Shown in pieces: positions 44,638 through 53,397 of a DNA stretch of 62,363 bases. Numbering within the stretch: position 1 is the first letter of the stretch; each line of letters opens with the position of its first letter. The position numbers and the translations under genes were made by a program. Below the pieces are notes generated by a model. The model made no database searches and was not told the DNA's origin. It saw nothing but the letters and a program-made list of their open reading frames with translations. Origin of the DNA: Geodermatophilus sp. YIM 151500 (lineage in GTDB: Bacteria; Actinomycetota; Actinomycetes; Mycobacteriales; Geodermatophilaceae); the NCBI RefSeq assembly GCF_025716945.1, contig NZ_JAOVZT010000001.1:191926-254288 (forward strand). Direction: 5' to 3'.

Positions 44638-45567
44638 TCAGCCGGGCAGGGGGGCGCGGGTGCCGTCGTCGCAGGCGTAGAGGTCGCCGAACTCCTCGAC
44701 GCGCGCCAGGACCTCGTCGGTGCCGAACCGGAACCCGGCCGGGTCCGCGCCGGCGCGCAGGTCGTCGACCTCGTCCCAGCGCAAGGGGGTGGAGACGGTC
44801 GCGAGCGGGCGGGCGCGCAGCGAGTACGGCGCCACCGTGGTCTTCGCGGGGTTGTTCTGGCTCCAGTCGACGAACACCTTGCCCGGACGCAGCACCTTCT
44901 CCATCCGCCACACGACGTCCTCGGGCGTCTCGGCGGCCAGCTCCTGCGCCAGCGCGCGGGCGTAGCGGCTGGGGTGGTCCCGGTCGTCGACCCGCACCGG
45001 CGCGGACACCTGCATGCCCTTCGATCCGGAGGTCTTCACCACCGGGGTCAGCCCGTCGCCGACCAGCCGCGCGCGCAGCCGCCCGGCGACGGTCGCGCAC
45101 TCGACGAGGCCGGTGCCCGGGCCCGGGTCGAGATCGAGGACCAGCAGATCGGGCGGCAGTGGCGCTCCGTCGTCGTCGACCCGCCACTGCGGGACGTGGA
45201 GCTCGAGCGCGGCCAGGTTGGCCGACCACACCAGGTCCGGCACGGTCTCCAGGACCACCATCTCCAGCGTCTCGCGGCCGGTGGAGCTGCCCGGGCTCGG
45301 GATCGTCACCCGCCGCACCCAGGACGGCGCGTGCCGGGCACCGTTCTTCTCGAAGAAGGTCTGCCCCTCCACGCCGTCGGGCCAGCGGGTGAAGGTCACC
45401 GGCCGCCCGGCCAGGTGCGGCAGCAGCACCGGCGCGACGTGCACGTAGTACTCGATGACCTGCGCCTTGGTGAACCCGACCTCCGGGAACAGCACCTTGT
45501 CGAGGTTGGAGACCTGCAGCGTGCGCCCCTCGATGGCGACCCGCTGCCGGGCGGGGGCGGGACTCAC
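44638..45567 (-). CDS. LigD-type primase-polymerase domain protein
   Basis: A 309-aa archaeo-eukaryotic-type polymerase used to fill or extend ends in non-homologous end joining. It begins with LQVSNLDKVLFPEVGFTKAQ, has the catalytic LLVLDLDPG (DxD, about residue 141-149), KTSGSKGMQV and KVFVDWSQNNPAKTT, as in LigD POL domains. It is a stand-alone gene; the ligase domain is encoded next door. GTG 45567 lies 1 bp after the ligase stop. It is the last gene of the operon. Confidence 0.92.
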   Translation of the reverse strand: MSPAPARQRVAIEGRTLQVSNLDKVLFPEVGFTKAQVIEYYVHVAPVLLPHLAGRPVTFTRWPDGVEGQTFFEKNGARHAPSWVRRVTIPSPGSSTGRETLEMVVLETVPDLVWSANLAALELHVPQWRVDDDGAPLPPDLLVLDLDPGPGTGLVECATVAGRLRARLVGDGLTPVVKTSGSKGMQVSAPVRVDDRDHPSRYARALAQELAAETPEDVVWRMEKVLRPGKVFVDWSQNNPAKTTVAPYSLRARPLATVSTPLRWDEVDDLRAGADPAGFRFGTDEVLARVEEFGDLYACDDGTRAPLPG

Positions 45568-45568
45568 C

Positions 45569-46567
45569 TCACCACTCCTCCACGACGTCGGCGGGGTCGA
45601 GGTCGTCGCGCAGACCGCGCCAGGACGGGTGGCGCATCCGGCCGTCCGCCGTCCAGTGCGCGTAGGTGACCTCGCCGACCAGCTCCGGCTCCGCCCAGCG
45701 CGCGTCGCGGATGATCTCGCGGGGCAGCGCGGCGGCGAACGGCGAGGTGGGGCGGGGGGTCAGCAGCCCGGCCAGCTCGCGCAGCGCCCGGTCGGTGAAG
45801 CCGGTGCCCACGTGACCGGCGTACACCAGCCGGCCGGCGTCGTCGTGCACGCCGACCAGCAGCGAGCCCACTCCCCCGGCGCGGCGCCCCTGGCCGGGCC
45901 GCCAGCCGCCGACGACGACCGATTGCGTGCGGACGTTCTTCACCTTCCGCCACTCCGGGCTGCGCACCCCGGGGCGGTAGGGCGAATCCAGCCGCTTGGC
46001 CACCACCCCCTCCAGGCCCGCGTCGCGGCTCGCGGCCAGCACACTCGCGCCACCGCCGCGGAACCACGGCGTCACGCCCCACCGCCGACCGGACGGCGCC
46101 AGCTCGTCCAGCAGCGCGCGCCGTTCGGCGTACGCACGGGCGCACAGGTCCGCCCCGCCCGCGGACAGCAGGTCGAACACCAGGTAGGTGACCGGCGCGG
46201 CCGCCGCCAGCCGGGGCACCTCGGGCCCGGTGCGGTGCATGCGGTTCTGCAGGGCGCCGAAGTCCGGGCGCCCCGACCGGTCGAGCGCCACGATCTCCCC
46301 GTCGACCACGGCGTCGGTCGCGGGATCGGCGAGCGGAGCGGGCAGACGGGCGAGCTCGGGGTAGCGCACGGTGATGTCGGTGCCCCGGCGCGAACGCAGC
46401 TCCAGCCGGCCACCGCGGACGGCGGCCAGCGCCCGGACGCCGTCCCACTTGAACTCGTACCCCCAGGCGGCGTCGTCGGGCCCCGGCAGCTCCCCGGCGG
46501 ACGCCAGCATGGGCAGCGGCACGGCCGCCGGCGCGCGGTCGGCGGGGCCGCCGTCGGCCGCCGGCAC
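45569..46567 (-). CDS. ATP-dependent DNA ligase (LigD LIG domain)
   Basis: A 332-aa ligase with the nucleophilic lysine in FKWDGVRA (about residue 39-46). The adenylation-domain motifs are VDGEIVALD, TYLVFDLL, EGVVAKRLDSPYRPG and WRKVKN, followed by the OB domain (GGVGSLLVGVHDDAG onward). It seals double-strand breaks in NHEJ. No phosphoesterase (PE) domain is fused or seen nearby. GTG 46567 follows the ku stop by 1 bp. Confidence 0.93.
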   Translation of the reverse strand: MPAADGGPADRAPAAVPLPMLASAGELPGPDDAAWGYEFKWDGVRALAAVRGGRLELRSRRGTDITVRYPELARLPAPLADPATDAVVDGEIVALDRSGRPDFGALQNRMHRTGPEVPRLAAAAPVTYLVFDLLSAGGADLCARAYAERRALLDELAPSGRRWGVTPWFRGGGASVLAASRDAGLEGVVAKRLDSPYRPGVRSPEWRKVKNVRTQSVVVGGWRPGQGRRAGGVGSLLVGVHDDAGRLVYAGHVGTGFTDRALRELAGLLTPRPTSPFAAALPREIIRDARWAEPELVGEVTYAHWTADGRMRHPSWRGLRDDLDPADVVEEW

Positions 46568-46568
46568 G

Positions 46569-47561
46569 TCAGGCGCTGCGGCGGGCGCGCTTGGCCGGCG
46601 GCTTCTCGTCGGCTGCTGCCTTCCCGGCGGGCGCCTTCTTCGCCGGCGCCTTCCTCGCCGGCGCCTTCCTCGCCGGCGCCTTGCCGGCCGGCGCCTTGCC
46701 GGCCGGCGCCTTCCCCGCCGCCGCCTTCGTGGCGGGCGCCTCCTCCACCGGTGCCTCCGGCTCCTCCGCCTGCTCGGAGGCCGCGTCCCCGCCGCGGGCC
46801 CGCTCGACGCTGCGCCGCAGGGCGCTCATCAGGTCGACGACGGCCGCGCCGGCGTCCGCCACCTCCGGGAGCTGCTGCACCTCGCCGCCGCTCTGCTTGG
46901 CGTCGAGGAGCGCGGCCATCGCGTCGCGGTAGTCGTCGGAGAACTGGGAGGGGTCGAAATCGCCGGACATCGACGAGATCAGCGCCTCGGCCATCTGCAG
47001 TTCCTGCTTGCGCACCTCGACGTCCTCGTCGAGGAAGGCGAAGTCGGGACGGCGGATCTCGTCCGGCCAGCGCATGGTGTGCAGCACCAGGACGCCCTCG
47101 CGCACCCGGAGCGCGGCCAGTGACTCCCGCTGCCGGATGGCGATCTTGGTGATCGCCACCTGCCCGGTGTTCTCCAGGGCTTCGCGCAGCAGCACGTAGG
47201 GCCGGGTCGCCGGGCCGTCGGGCTCCAGGTAGTAGGTCTTCTCGAAGTGGATGGGGTCGATCTGCTCCTGGTCGACGAACTCGAGCACCTCGATCTCGCG
47301 CCGCGAGTTCAGCGGCAGCTCGTCGAAGTCCTCGTCGGTGAGCACGATGACCTGGCCGTCGGGCAGCTCGTAGCCCTTGGCGATGTCGCTGTACTCGACC
47401 TCCTCGCCGTCGATCGAGCAGACCCGCCGGTAGCGCACCCGGCCGCCGTCGGTGGCGTGCACCTGGTGGAAGCGGATGTCGTGGTCCTCGGTCGCCGAGT
47501 ACAGCTTCACGCCGATGCTGACCAGACCGAAGGAGACCGCTCCGCGCCAGATCGACCGCAT
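46569..47561 (-). CDS. ku: Non-homologous end-joining protein Ku
   Basis: Binds DNA double-strand ends as a homodimer and recruits the ligase. The 330-aa protein begins MRSIWRGAVSFGLVSIGVKL, typical of bacterial Ku, and has RYRRVCSIDGEEVEYSDIAKG plus EFVDQEQIDPIHFEKTYYLEP. From about residue 270 the tail is Glu/Ala- then Lys/Ala/Pro-rich with KAPAGKAPAGKAPARKAPAR repeats, like histone-H1-type tails of some actinobacterial Ku proteins. ATG 47561 has AGGGG upstream. It is the first gene of ku-lig-pol. Confidence 0.95.
   Translation of the reverse strand: MRSIWRGAVSFGLVSIGVKLYSATEDHDIRFHQVHATDGGRVRYRRVCSIDGEEVEYSDIAKGYELPDGQVIVLTDEDFDELPLNSRREIEVLEFVDQEQIDPIHFEKTYYLEPDGPATRPYVLLREALENTGQVAITKIAIRQRESLAALRVREGVLVLHTMRWPDEIRRPDFAFLDEDVEVRKQELQMAEALISSMSGDFDPSQFSDDYRDAMAALLDAKQSGGEVQQLPEVADAGAAVVDLMSALRRSVERARGGDAASEQAEEPEAPVEEAPATKAAAGKAPAGKAPAGKAPARKAPARKAPAKKAPAGKAAADEKPPAKRARRSA
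46629..46725. repeat. 15-bp coding tandem repeats in the Ku tail
   Basis: About six imperfect 15-bp units (for example CCGGCGCCTTCCTCG on the plus strand) encode the KAPA(G/R/K) repeats at the C-terminus of Ku. Copy number is likely to vary between strains. Confidence 0.75.
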
Positions 47562-47798
47562 GCCGCCCCTTCCCCTCGATCGGCTCCGTGCCCCGGCGAG
47601 CCGCCGATGGACGGGATCCGCAGGATAAGGGCGGGTGGTGCCCGCGTCAGGTCGAGCGCGGCGCACTCTCCCCCGGTCGGAGGACCCGATCGGGGGACGC
47701 GACCGGCGGGGGAAGGGGACGCCGGGCGCGCACCCGCCCGGCCCCGCGGCGGGGCGGACGGAGGTGTCCAGTGTGCTCCGCGGGACCGCCGTCCGTCA

Positions 47799-48398
47799 TC
47801 AGCTCTCGTCCTGCCCGCGCTGCAGCGCCCCGTTCTGGACGGCGTCGTAGAAGAACTGCAGCAGATCGGCACCGGCGACCGTGGTCATGGTGAGCGCGAC
47901 GAGCCGGGTCGCGCGCGGCGCGCTGGCGTACCCGAGCACCAGTGCGGTGCCGATCCACTGGGCCAGGCAGAACGGGCAGGTCACCAGTTCACCGACGGCG
48001 TGCTTGACGCCGCCGTGCTCGCGGATCTCCTCGGCCACCTCGGCCTCGCCCGACCGGCCGGCGAACGTGGTGAACGGCGCGCGCAGGGGGCTGGTGACCG
48101 GGTCCTTGGCGATGGTCCGGGCCAACCGGAACGTGGCCGTGGTCAGCAGCACCGCGTCGCCCAGCGGGATGCGCGTGGGCAGCTCCTTGTCGGCCGCACG
48201 GACGGCGAGCACGCCGGCCCCGGTGAGTGCGCCGTAGACGCCCATGGCACCCAGCAGGCCACCCAGCGGTCTGTCCTCACCGCGGGCGTACTGGCGCTGC
48301 TGGGTCCGGGCCCAGCGCCGCACCGGGGTGCCGATGCGCCCGACCTCCTCGGGGACGGCGAGCGCGTGCGGGAGGTGCAGGGTGTTCCAGGAGGGCAT
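47799..48398 (-). CDS. DUF1360 membrane protein
   Basis: A 199-aa protein with about four hydrophobic segments. The DUF1360 hallmark is RLARTIAKDPVTSPLRAPFT (about 101-120), then VGELVTCPFCLAQWIGTALVLGY (about 148-170) with a CPFC pair. Related proteins occur in Bacillus and actinobacteria; function is unknown. ATG 48398 was chosen at MPSWNTLHLPH. The 237 bp between its end and ku contain nothing I can support. It diverges from the DUF5709 gene across 177 bp. Confidence 0.8.
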   Translation of the reverse strand: MPSWNTLHLPHALAVPEEVGRIGTPVRRWARTQQRQYARGEDRPLGGLLGAMGVYGALTGAGVLAVRAADKELPTRIPLGDAVLLTTATFRLARTIAKDPVTSPLRAPFTTFAGRSGEAEVAEEIREHGGVKHAVGELVTCPFCLAQWIGTALVLGYASAPRATRLVALTMTTVAGADLLQFFYDAVQNGALQRGQDES

Positions 48399-48575
48399 GG
48401 GGCGCGCGCTACCCGCCCCGGCCCAATCGCATGCCGCGGCGCGGCGAGGCATCGCGGCGAGGCATGGCGCGGCGGGGGCCGGGTAGGGGCCGGGTCCGAT
48501 GCCGGTCGCCGACCGGCTCCGCGTCCGCACGGACGACCCGCGCACCCCGGTGCACCGGAACGAGAGGCACAGCCC

Positions 48576-48992
48576 ATGACGCAGCCCACCGAGGGCCAGA
48601 CCGGACGCGACATCCGTCCCGAGGACGAGGGCATCCCCGGGATCGCGCAGGACGACAGCCCCACCCTCGAGCGGGCCGAGGACCCCCAGTTCGCGCCGAT
48701 GCCCCGCGAGCGGGCGGGGGCAAGCACCGATTTCGGCACCACGGCCTACGAGCAGTCCGCCGGCGAGCCGCTGGACGGCCGGCTCGCCCGGGAGGTGCCG
48801 GACGACGCCCGCGACGTCCGCCCGGCCGAGGACCCAGCCGCACCGGCGGCCCAGCTGGAGCAGGACCTGGACACGACGCCGCGGACGGACTCCGGCACGG
48901 GCCGGACCGCCGACGACGTGGAGGCGACCGCCGACCCGGTGACCGGCGGCGAGGGACCCGAGACCGGGGCGGTGCACCTGACGGAGGGCTGA
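48576..48992 (+). CDS. DUF5709-like acidic protein
   Basis: A 138-aa, strongly acidic, probably disordered protein without hydrophobic segments. It opens TQPTEGQTGRDIRPEDEGIP and has LDGRLAREVPDD and VRPAEDPAAPAAQLEQD in the middle. Such DUF5709-type proteins are common in actinobacteria and often found near stress genes, but no function is established. ATG 48576 is preceded by CGAGAGG. Confidence 0.65.
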   Translation: MTQPTEGQTGRDIRPEDEGIPGIAQDDSPTLERAEDPQFAPMPRERAGASTDFGTTAYEQSAGEPLDGRLAREVPDDARDVRPAEDPAAPAAQLEQDLDTTPRTDSGTGRTADDVEATADPVTGGEGPETGAVHLTEG

Positions 48993-49253
48993 TCCGCAGC
49001 GGCACCCCGCCCGGGTGAGGACGGTCCCCCGGCCGGACCGTCCCCGCCCGGGTGGGTTGGCGTGCCCGTGGCCGGTTGTCTACGTTGTTGTGGCGGTTGA
49101 GCAGGCAGCCGCCCGGTGCCGGAGCTGGGAGGCTCGGCACACGAGACGTCCGCCTCCGTGCCGGTACAGGGCTCCGACGCCCCCGGCGCGCGCGGCGGTA
49201 GATTGGCCGGGCGGCGCACCACGGGGTACCGCCGCCGAGAGGAGCTGCAGTCC

Positions 49254-49652
49254 GTGACCACTTCCGACCTGCCCGCCGAGGGTCAGCCCGACGTGTCGAC
49301 CGACACCGCGGAGGCGCCCTTCGACGATGTGATCACGCTGTCGACCAGCTCGGACGACGACGGCGCGGTGACGGTGACGGTCGTGGGCGAGGTGGACACC
49401 TTCACCGCTCCGGTGCTGCGCACGTCGCTCGACACCCAGCTCGAGCAGCAGCCCCGCGAGCTCGTCATCGACCTGTCCGGCGTCCAGTTCCTCGGCTCGG
49501 CCGGGCTGGCCGTGCTGGTCGAGACGCAGAAGGCCGCACGCGCCCGCGACATCGGCCTGCGGCTGATCGCGACCACGCGCGCCGTCACCCGACCGCTCGA
49601 GGTCACGGGCCTGATCGACCTGTTCACCATCGTCGACGGCTCCACCCGCTGA
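49254..49652 (+). CDS. rsbV: STAS-domain anti-anti-sigma factor (RsbV-like)
   Basis: When unphosphorylated, such proteins bind the anti-sigma kinase and free the sigma factor. The 132-aa protein has a 35-residue polar N-terminus, then VTVTVVGEVDTFTAPVLR, and the phosphorylation-site region DLSGVQFLGSAGLAVLVE (about residues 80-97), whose Ser in GSAGL is the expected target. GTG 49254 has GAGAGGAG upstream. The 261 bp before it include TTGGCG/TACGTT at 49057-49086 (18-nt spacing), a weak promoter candidate. A phosphatase, anti-sigma and sigma gene lie within 4 kb. Confidence 0.87.
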   Translation: MTTSDLPAEGQPDVSTDTAEAPFDDVITLSTSSDDDGAVTVTVVGEVDTFTAPVLRTSLDTQLEQQPRELVIDLSGVQFLGSAGLAVLVETQKAARARDIGLRLIATTRAVTRPLEVTGLIDLFTIVDGSTR

Positions 49653-49691
49653 TCCCGGGCGGCCCTGCAGCCGCCCGCCCGTTCCGGACCG

Positions 49692-49717
49692 GGGCCCCGC
49701 CGACCGCGGCGGGGCCC
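49692..49717. terminator. Bidirectional hairpin between rsbV and topoisomerase IB genes
   Basis: GGGCCCCGCC (49692-49701) pairs perfectly with GGCGGGGCCC (49708-49717) over a 6-nt loop, between the convergent stops at 49652 and 49726. Confidence 0.7.
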
Positions 49718-49725
49718 TCGTCGTC

Positions 49726-50730
49726 TCACGCGGACAACAAGCGGCAGACGGCCTGCTCGAGGGTGCGCTGCACGTCCCGGGTGCCGTCGGCGTCGTCGAC
49801 GTCGCGGAGCGCGTCGGCGACCGTCTCGCCGGACTCGAAGCGGTCGACGACCCGCGGGTCGACGTAGCTCGCCTTCGCCACCGCCGGGGTGTTGCCGAGC
49901 ACCTCCGAGACCCGGGTGTAGGCCGCCCGGATCGCCTTGTTGCGCGCGGTCCTCGACGTCGGCGGCGGCGCCTCGGCGAGGGCCGCGGCCATCAGCACCG
50001 TCGCGTTCCAGGTGCGGAAGTCCTTGGCCGTGATCTCCGCGCCGCTGATCTCCTTGAGGTAGGCGTTGATCTCGTCGCTGGTCACGTCGCGCCAGCCGTC
50101 GTCGGTCTCGTAGGCCAGCAGGTCCTCGCCGGTGTCGTCCGGCCGCTCCAGCAGCTGGCGGACGACGGTGGCCGTGGGCCGGTCGGTGATCTCCACCTCC
50201 CGCTCGATCCCGCCCTTGGCGGTGTAGCGGAAGTAGGTGCGCTCGCCCCGCACCGTGACGTGCTCCCGGCGCAGGGTGGCCAGCCCGTAGGTGCCGTTCT
50301 CCTCCGCGTACTCCTCGCTGCCGATGCGGAAGGTGCCGAGGTCGAGCAGGCGCAGCGCGCAGGCCAGCACCCGTTCCCGGTTCGGCCCCCGGGTGCGCAG
50401 CGCGGCGGCGACCGCATCGCGGACGTCGGGCAGCAGGTGGGCGATCTCCAGCACTCGTTCGTGCTTCTCGGCATCCCGCCTCGCCCGCCACGCGTCGTGG
50501 TAGCGGTACTGCCGGCGGCCGGCGGCGTCCAGCCCGGTCGCCTGGATGTGCCCGTTGGGCCACGGGCAGATCCAGACGTCCTTCCACGCCGGCGGGATGG
50601 CCAGCGACCGGATCCGGTCGAGCCGCTCGTCCCGGATCAACCGGCCGTCGCAGTCGTAGTAGGCGAACCCCCATCCGGCGCGCCGGCGCCGGAAACCAGG
50701 GCCGTGCACGTCGCTGCGCCGCAGTCTCAC
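49726..50730 (-). CDS. DNA topoisomerase IB (poxvirus type)
   Basis: Relaxes supercoils by a 3'-phosphotyrosine intermediate. The 334-aa protein has the N-terminal domain (GFAYYDCDGRLIRDERLDRI, IPPAWKDVWICPWPNGHIQA) and a catalytic domain. The latter has LLDLGTFRIGSEEYAEENGT, an Arg in AKDFRTWNAT, and the active Tyr in NTPAVAKASYVDP (about residue 281). GTG 50730 follows a short intergenic region; the upstream phosphatase gene ends 84 bp away on the same strand. Confidence 0.93.
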   Translation of the reverse strand: MRLRRSDVHGPGFRRRRAGWGFAYYDCDGRLIRDERLDRIRSLAIPPAWKDVWICPWPNGHIQATGLDAAGRRQYRYHDAWRARRDAEKHERVLEIAHLLPDVRDAVAAALRTRGPNRERVLACALRLLDLGTFRIGSEEYAEENGTYGLATLRREHVTVRGERTYFRYTAKGGIEREVEITDRPTATVVRQLLERPDDTGEDLLAYETDDGWRDVTSDEINAYLKEISGAEITAKDFRTWNATVLMAAALAEAPPPTSRTARNKAIRAAYTRVSEVLGNTPAVAKASYVDPRVVDRFESGETVADALRDVDDADGTRDVQRTLEQAVCRLLSA

Positions 50731-50813
50731 CGCCGGTGGATGGGCATCCGCCGTCCGGCGCAAACCCCTCCCACGTCGGAGGTCCCCCGTCCGGGCGCAC
50801 GCGCCCGGACGGA

Positions 50814-52670
50814 TCAGCGCAGGTCGACCAGCCCGGCCAGCCCGCTGACCTGCAGGACGTGCCGCGCGGTGCCGCCCTCGGGTGCGTGCACGGGCAGCCG
50901 CCAGCCCTCGTCCCGGGCGATGCGGGCGACGGCCAGGACGACGCGCACCGCGGCGCTGCTGAAGACGGTGGCCTCCGCGAGGTCCAGCTGGACCGGCCCG
51001 GTGCCGCCGTGGCTGGCCTCGAGCAGCCGGATGCGCAGGTGCTCGGCGCCGACCTCGTCGACGGCTCCGGCGATCCGGACGGCCGGCGGCTCGACGTCCC
51101 GGTCGACCGACACCGAGGCGCCGGCGGCGCTCGGCGGGTGCTCGGTGCCGACCTCGGGCGAGCGGCGCAGCCGCAGGTTCATGGTGACCGTCGTGCCGCC
51201 GTCCTCGACCAGTGACACCCCGTCGACCAGCTGGCGCATGATCAGCAGTCCCCGGCCGCGGTCGCCGGGGTCGCGGTCGGGCGGACGCCAGGAGCCCTGG
51301 TCGCGCACGGTGACGGTGAGCAGGCCGTCGACGTCGACCTCCGCGGTCACCCACATGGGGCCGGGCTCGGTCCCGCGGTAGGCGTGCTCAGCGGCGTTGG
51401 CGCACGCCTCGCCCACGGCGACCATCACGCCGACCCGGTCCTGCTCGCCCATGCCGAGACCGGTGAGCCAGGCGCTGAACCGCCGGCGCACGCCCGGGAG
51501 GGCGGCGGGCACCGCGGTGAGCTCCACGTGCAGGGGGTCCTGCGATCCCGCGCGCCGGTGCGCGACGAGCACCGCGACGTCGTCCGGCCAGCCCCCCGGG
51601 CTGCGCAGCCCCTCGGCGATCGCCTCGGCGAGGCCCGCGGACGCCTCGGGCTCCAGGGCATCCGGCCGGTCGAGGACGGCGCCGGTCACGTCGGCGAGCC
51701 GGGCGAGGCCGGCCTCCGGATCACCGTCCCCCGCGGCGAGCGCGCCGTCGCTGAACAGGACCAGCGTCGCGCCCAGGTCGAGCTCCGCCGTGCGCACCGG
51801 CGCGGGCGCCTCGGGGAGGCTGCCCAGCGGTGGACGGGGTGTCAGCGTGAGGAAGGACGTGCTGCCGTCGGCGCGCACGACCAGCGGCGCCGGGTGACCC
51901 GCGGCGGTGTACGTCAGCGCTCCGGTACCGGCGTCGAGGATGCCGTAGAACACCGACGCACCCTCGACGTCGTCCATCTGCGCCGCGAAGGCGTCGGCGG
52001 CGGCCAGCACCGCCGCCGGGGACGGGTCGCGCTGGGCGCTGGACCGCATGGCCCCGCGCAGCCGGCTCATCGCGCCGGCTGCCGGGACCCCGTGGCCGAC
52101 GGCGTCACCGACGACGAGCGCGAGCCGCCCGCCACCCAGCGGCACGGCGTCGTACCAGTCGCCGCCCGCGTCGCGCACCGACGTCGCGCGCTGGTAGCTA
52201 CCCGACAGCCGCACGCCCGGCAGCAGCGGCAGCGAGGGCGGTAGCAGCGAGGACTGCACCTGCGCCACGGCGTCGGGCTGGGGCTCCGGCCACACCGAGG
52301 TGTCGACCTCGTCGGCGTCGGCCTCGAGGACGACCAGCGCCCCGGGCCCACCCGCGACCGGCATGGGTCGGACGACGAGGGTGGCCGGAGGACCCCCGTG
52401 CCCGAGCGGCCCGCACACCGTCTCCGCACGCCCGCTGCGCAGCACCCCGTCGACGAGGTCGGCCACCGAGCGACCGTCGACCAGCGGCAGGGCGGCCCGC
52501 GGCTCACCCAGGGCCCGCGCCCGAGCGTTGGCCCACACCGGCTCCAGCGCCGCGGCCGCCAGGCAGTAGATGGCCGACGGGGCGGCCTCCATCGCGGCGA
52601 GGAGCGCGACGGCATCCGCGTCGCCCGGCAGGCCGGGCACAGGTGGCAGACTGCCGTCGGAGGCGTTCAT
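50814..52670 (-). CDS. Fused PP2C phosphatase, HATPase and STAS regulator
   Basis: A 618-aa single-chain regulator. Residues 1-125 look PAS-like (APSAIYCLAAAALEPVWANA). About 135-345 is a SpoIIE/RsbU-type PP2C domain with the metal residues in DAGGDWYDAV, VVGDAVGHGVPAAG and GGWPDDVAVLVAHR. About 370-490 is an RsbW-type ATPase domain (VGEACANAAEHAY N-box, DQGSWRPPD, GRGLLIMRQLVDGV). About 515-618 is a STAS domain (DLAEATVFSSAAVRVVL). It likely dephosphorylates STAS antagonists of the sigma switch while carrying its own kinase-like and STAS modules. ATG 52670 diverges from rsbW-sigF. Confidence 0.88.
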   Translation of the reverse strand: MNASDGSLPPVPGLPGDADAVALLAAMEAAPSAIYCLAAAALEPVWANARARALGEPRAALPLVDGRSVADLVDGVLRSGRAETVCGPLGHGGPPATLVVRPMPVAGGPGALVVLEADADEVDTSVWPEPQPDAVAQVQSSLLPPSLPLLPGVRLSGSYQRATSVRDAGGDWYDAVPLGGGRLALVVGDAVGHGVPAAGAMSRLRGAMRSSAQRDPSPAAVLAAADAFAAQMDDVEGASVFYGILDAGTGALTYTAAGHPAPLVVRADGSTSFLTLTPRPPLGSLPEAPAPVRTAELDLGATLVLFSDGALAAGDGDPEAGLARLADVTGAVLDRPDALEPEASAGLAEAIAEGLRSPGGWPDDVAVLVAHRRAGSQDPLHVELTAVPAALPGVRRRFSAWLTGLGMGEQDRVGVMVAVGEACANAAEHAYRGTEPGPMWVTAEVDVDGLLTVTVRDQGSWRPPDRDPGDRGRGLLIMRQLVDGVSLVEDGGTTVTMNLRLRRSPEVGTEHPPSAAGASVSVDRDVEPPAVRIAGAVDEVGAEHLRIRLLEASHGGTGPVQLDLAEATVFSSAAVRVVLAVARIARDEGWRLPVHAPEGGTARHVLQVSGLAGLVDLR

Positions 52671-52755
52671 CCCGGGTCAGCCAACAACAGGGGGCCGACG
52701 GCGGCAACCGGGGGCCGGGGGCCCGGCTCCCCGCCGCCAGCAGCGGGGACGCCTG

Positions 52756-52782
52756 GTTTGCGGGGCGCTCCGACATGGGTAG
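52756..52782 (+). promoter_or_regulatory. SigF/SigB-type promoter before rsbW-sigF
   Basis: GTTT at 52756-52759 and GGGTAG at 52777-52782 are separated by 17 nt, close to the GTTT-N15-17-GGGTAT pattern of actinobacterial SigF. It lies about 118 bp upstream of rsbW and would make the operon self-activating. Confidence 0.6.
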
Positions 52783-52899
52783 GACCCGACACTGGCCGTC
52801 GACCCGGCAGCGCATCCGCGCTCGGCCGGGCCGGCCTCCGGACAGACTGGACCAGCGGCTCGACGCCCGAGCGCGCCGGAACGAAGGAGCGGACGACGG

Positions 52900-53397
52900 A
52901 TGGTCGACTCGAGGCCTGCCCTCGCGAAGGACGGACGGCGCGGCGAACGGCTGGAGCTGCGGGTGCCCACCACCGCCAGCCAGCTGCCGGCCGTCCGGGC
53001 GATGGCCAGTGACCTCGCCCTGCGGATGGACTACGACCTCGACGCGGTGGAGGACCTGCGCCTGGCGGTCGACGAGGCCTGCGCCATCCTCGCGCGCATC
53101 AAGGCCGGCGACGAGCCGCTGACCGTCGTCTTCGAGACCAGCCGCGCGGGTCTGCACATCGACGCCTGGGTGTCGACGACGGAGGGCACGGACGTGCCGC
53201 GCGACGGCTTCGGCTGGACCGTGCTCGCCACCCTGGTCGACGCCGTCGACGGCCGCCGGTCGACGCAGGACGCCGTCCCCGGCGGCAACGGCACCGGCGC
53301 GCCGGTCGCGGTCATCGCGATGGACAAGTTCCTGCCGGGTCAGCGCCCTGGGCAGATCCTGGGGGATGCCGGGCAGAACCTCGCGGTCACCCCGTGA
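52900..53397 (+). CDS. rsbW: Anti-sigma factor, HATPase domain (RsbW/UsfX-like)
   Basis: A 165-aa serine-kinase-fold anti-sigma factor expected to hold the downstream sigma factor inactive. It has LELRVPTTASQLPAVRAMAS as the first strand-helix, and the N-box region DLRLAVDEACAILARIKAGD (about 50-69) with Glu/Asp but no classical Asn, as in UsfX-like members. The C-terminal lobe has DGFGWTVLATLVDAVD. It starts at ATG 52900. The stop overlaps the sigma-factor start by 4 bp (GTGA), so the two are translationally coupled. Confidence 0.87.
   Translation: MVDSRPALAKDGRRGERLELRVPTTASQLPAVRAMASDLALRMDYDLDAVEDLRLAVDEACAILARIKAGDEPLTVVFETSRAGLHIDAWVSTTEGTDVPRDGFGWTVLATLVDAVDGRRSTQDAVPGGNGTGAPVAVIAMDKFLPGQRPGQILGDAGQNLAVTP

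Noticed and set aside
42137-45229. Long antisense or off-frame reading across MFS, purU and pol genes
   Set aside because: Its translation is Arg/Ala-rich without motifs and overlaps three confidently assigned genes.
47562-47798. Short frames between ku and the DUF1360 gene
   Set aside because: They lack ribosome sites and recognisable sequence, and overlap each other in several frames.
48431-48475. Repeated GCGGCGAGGCAT words upstream of the DUF5709 gene as an operator
   Set aside because: Only two adjacent imperfect copies in a GC-rich stretch; not distinguishable from composition.
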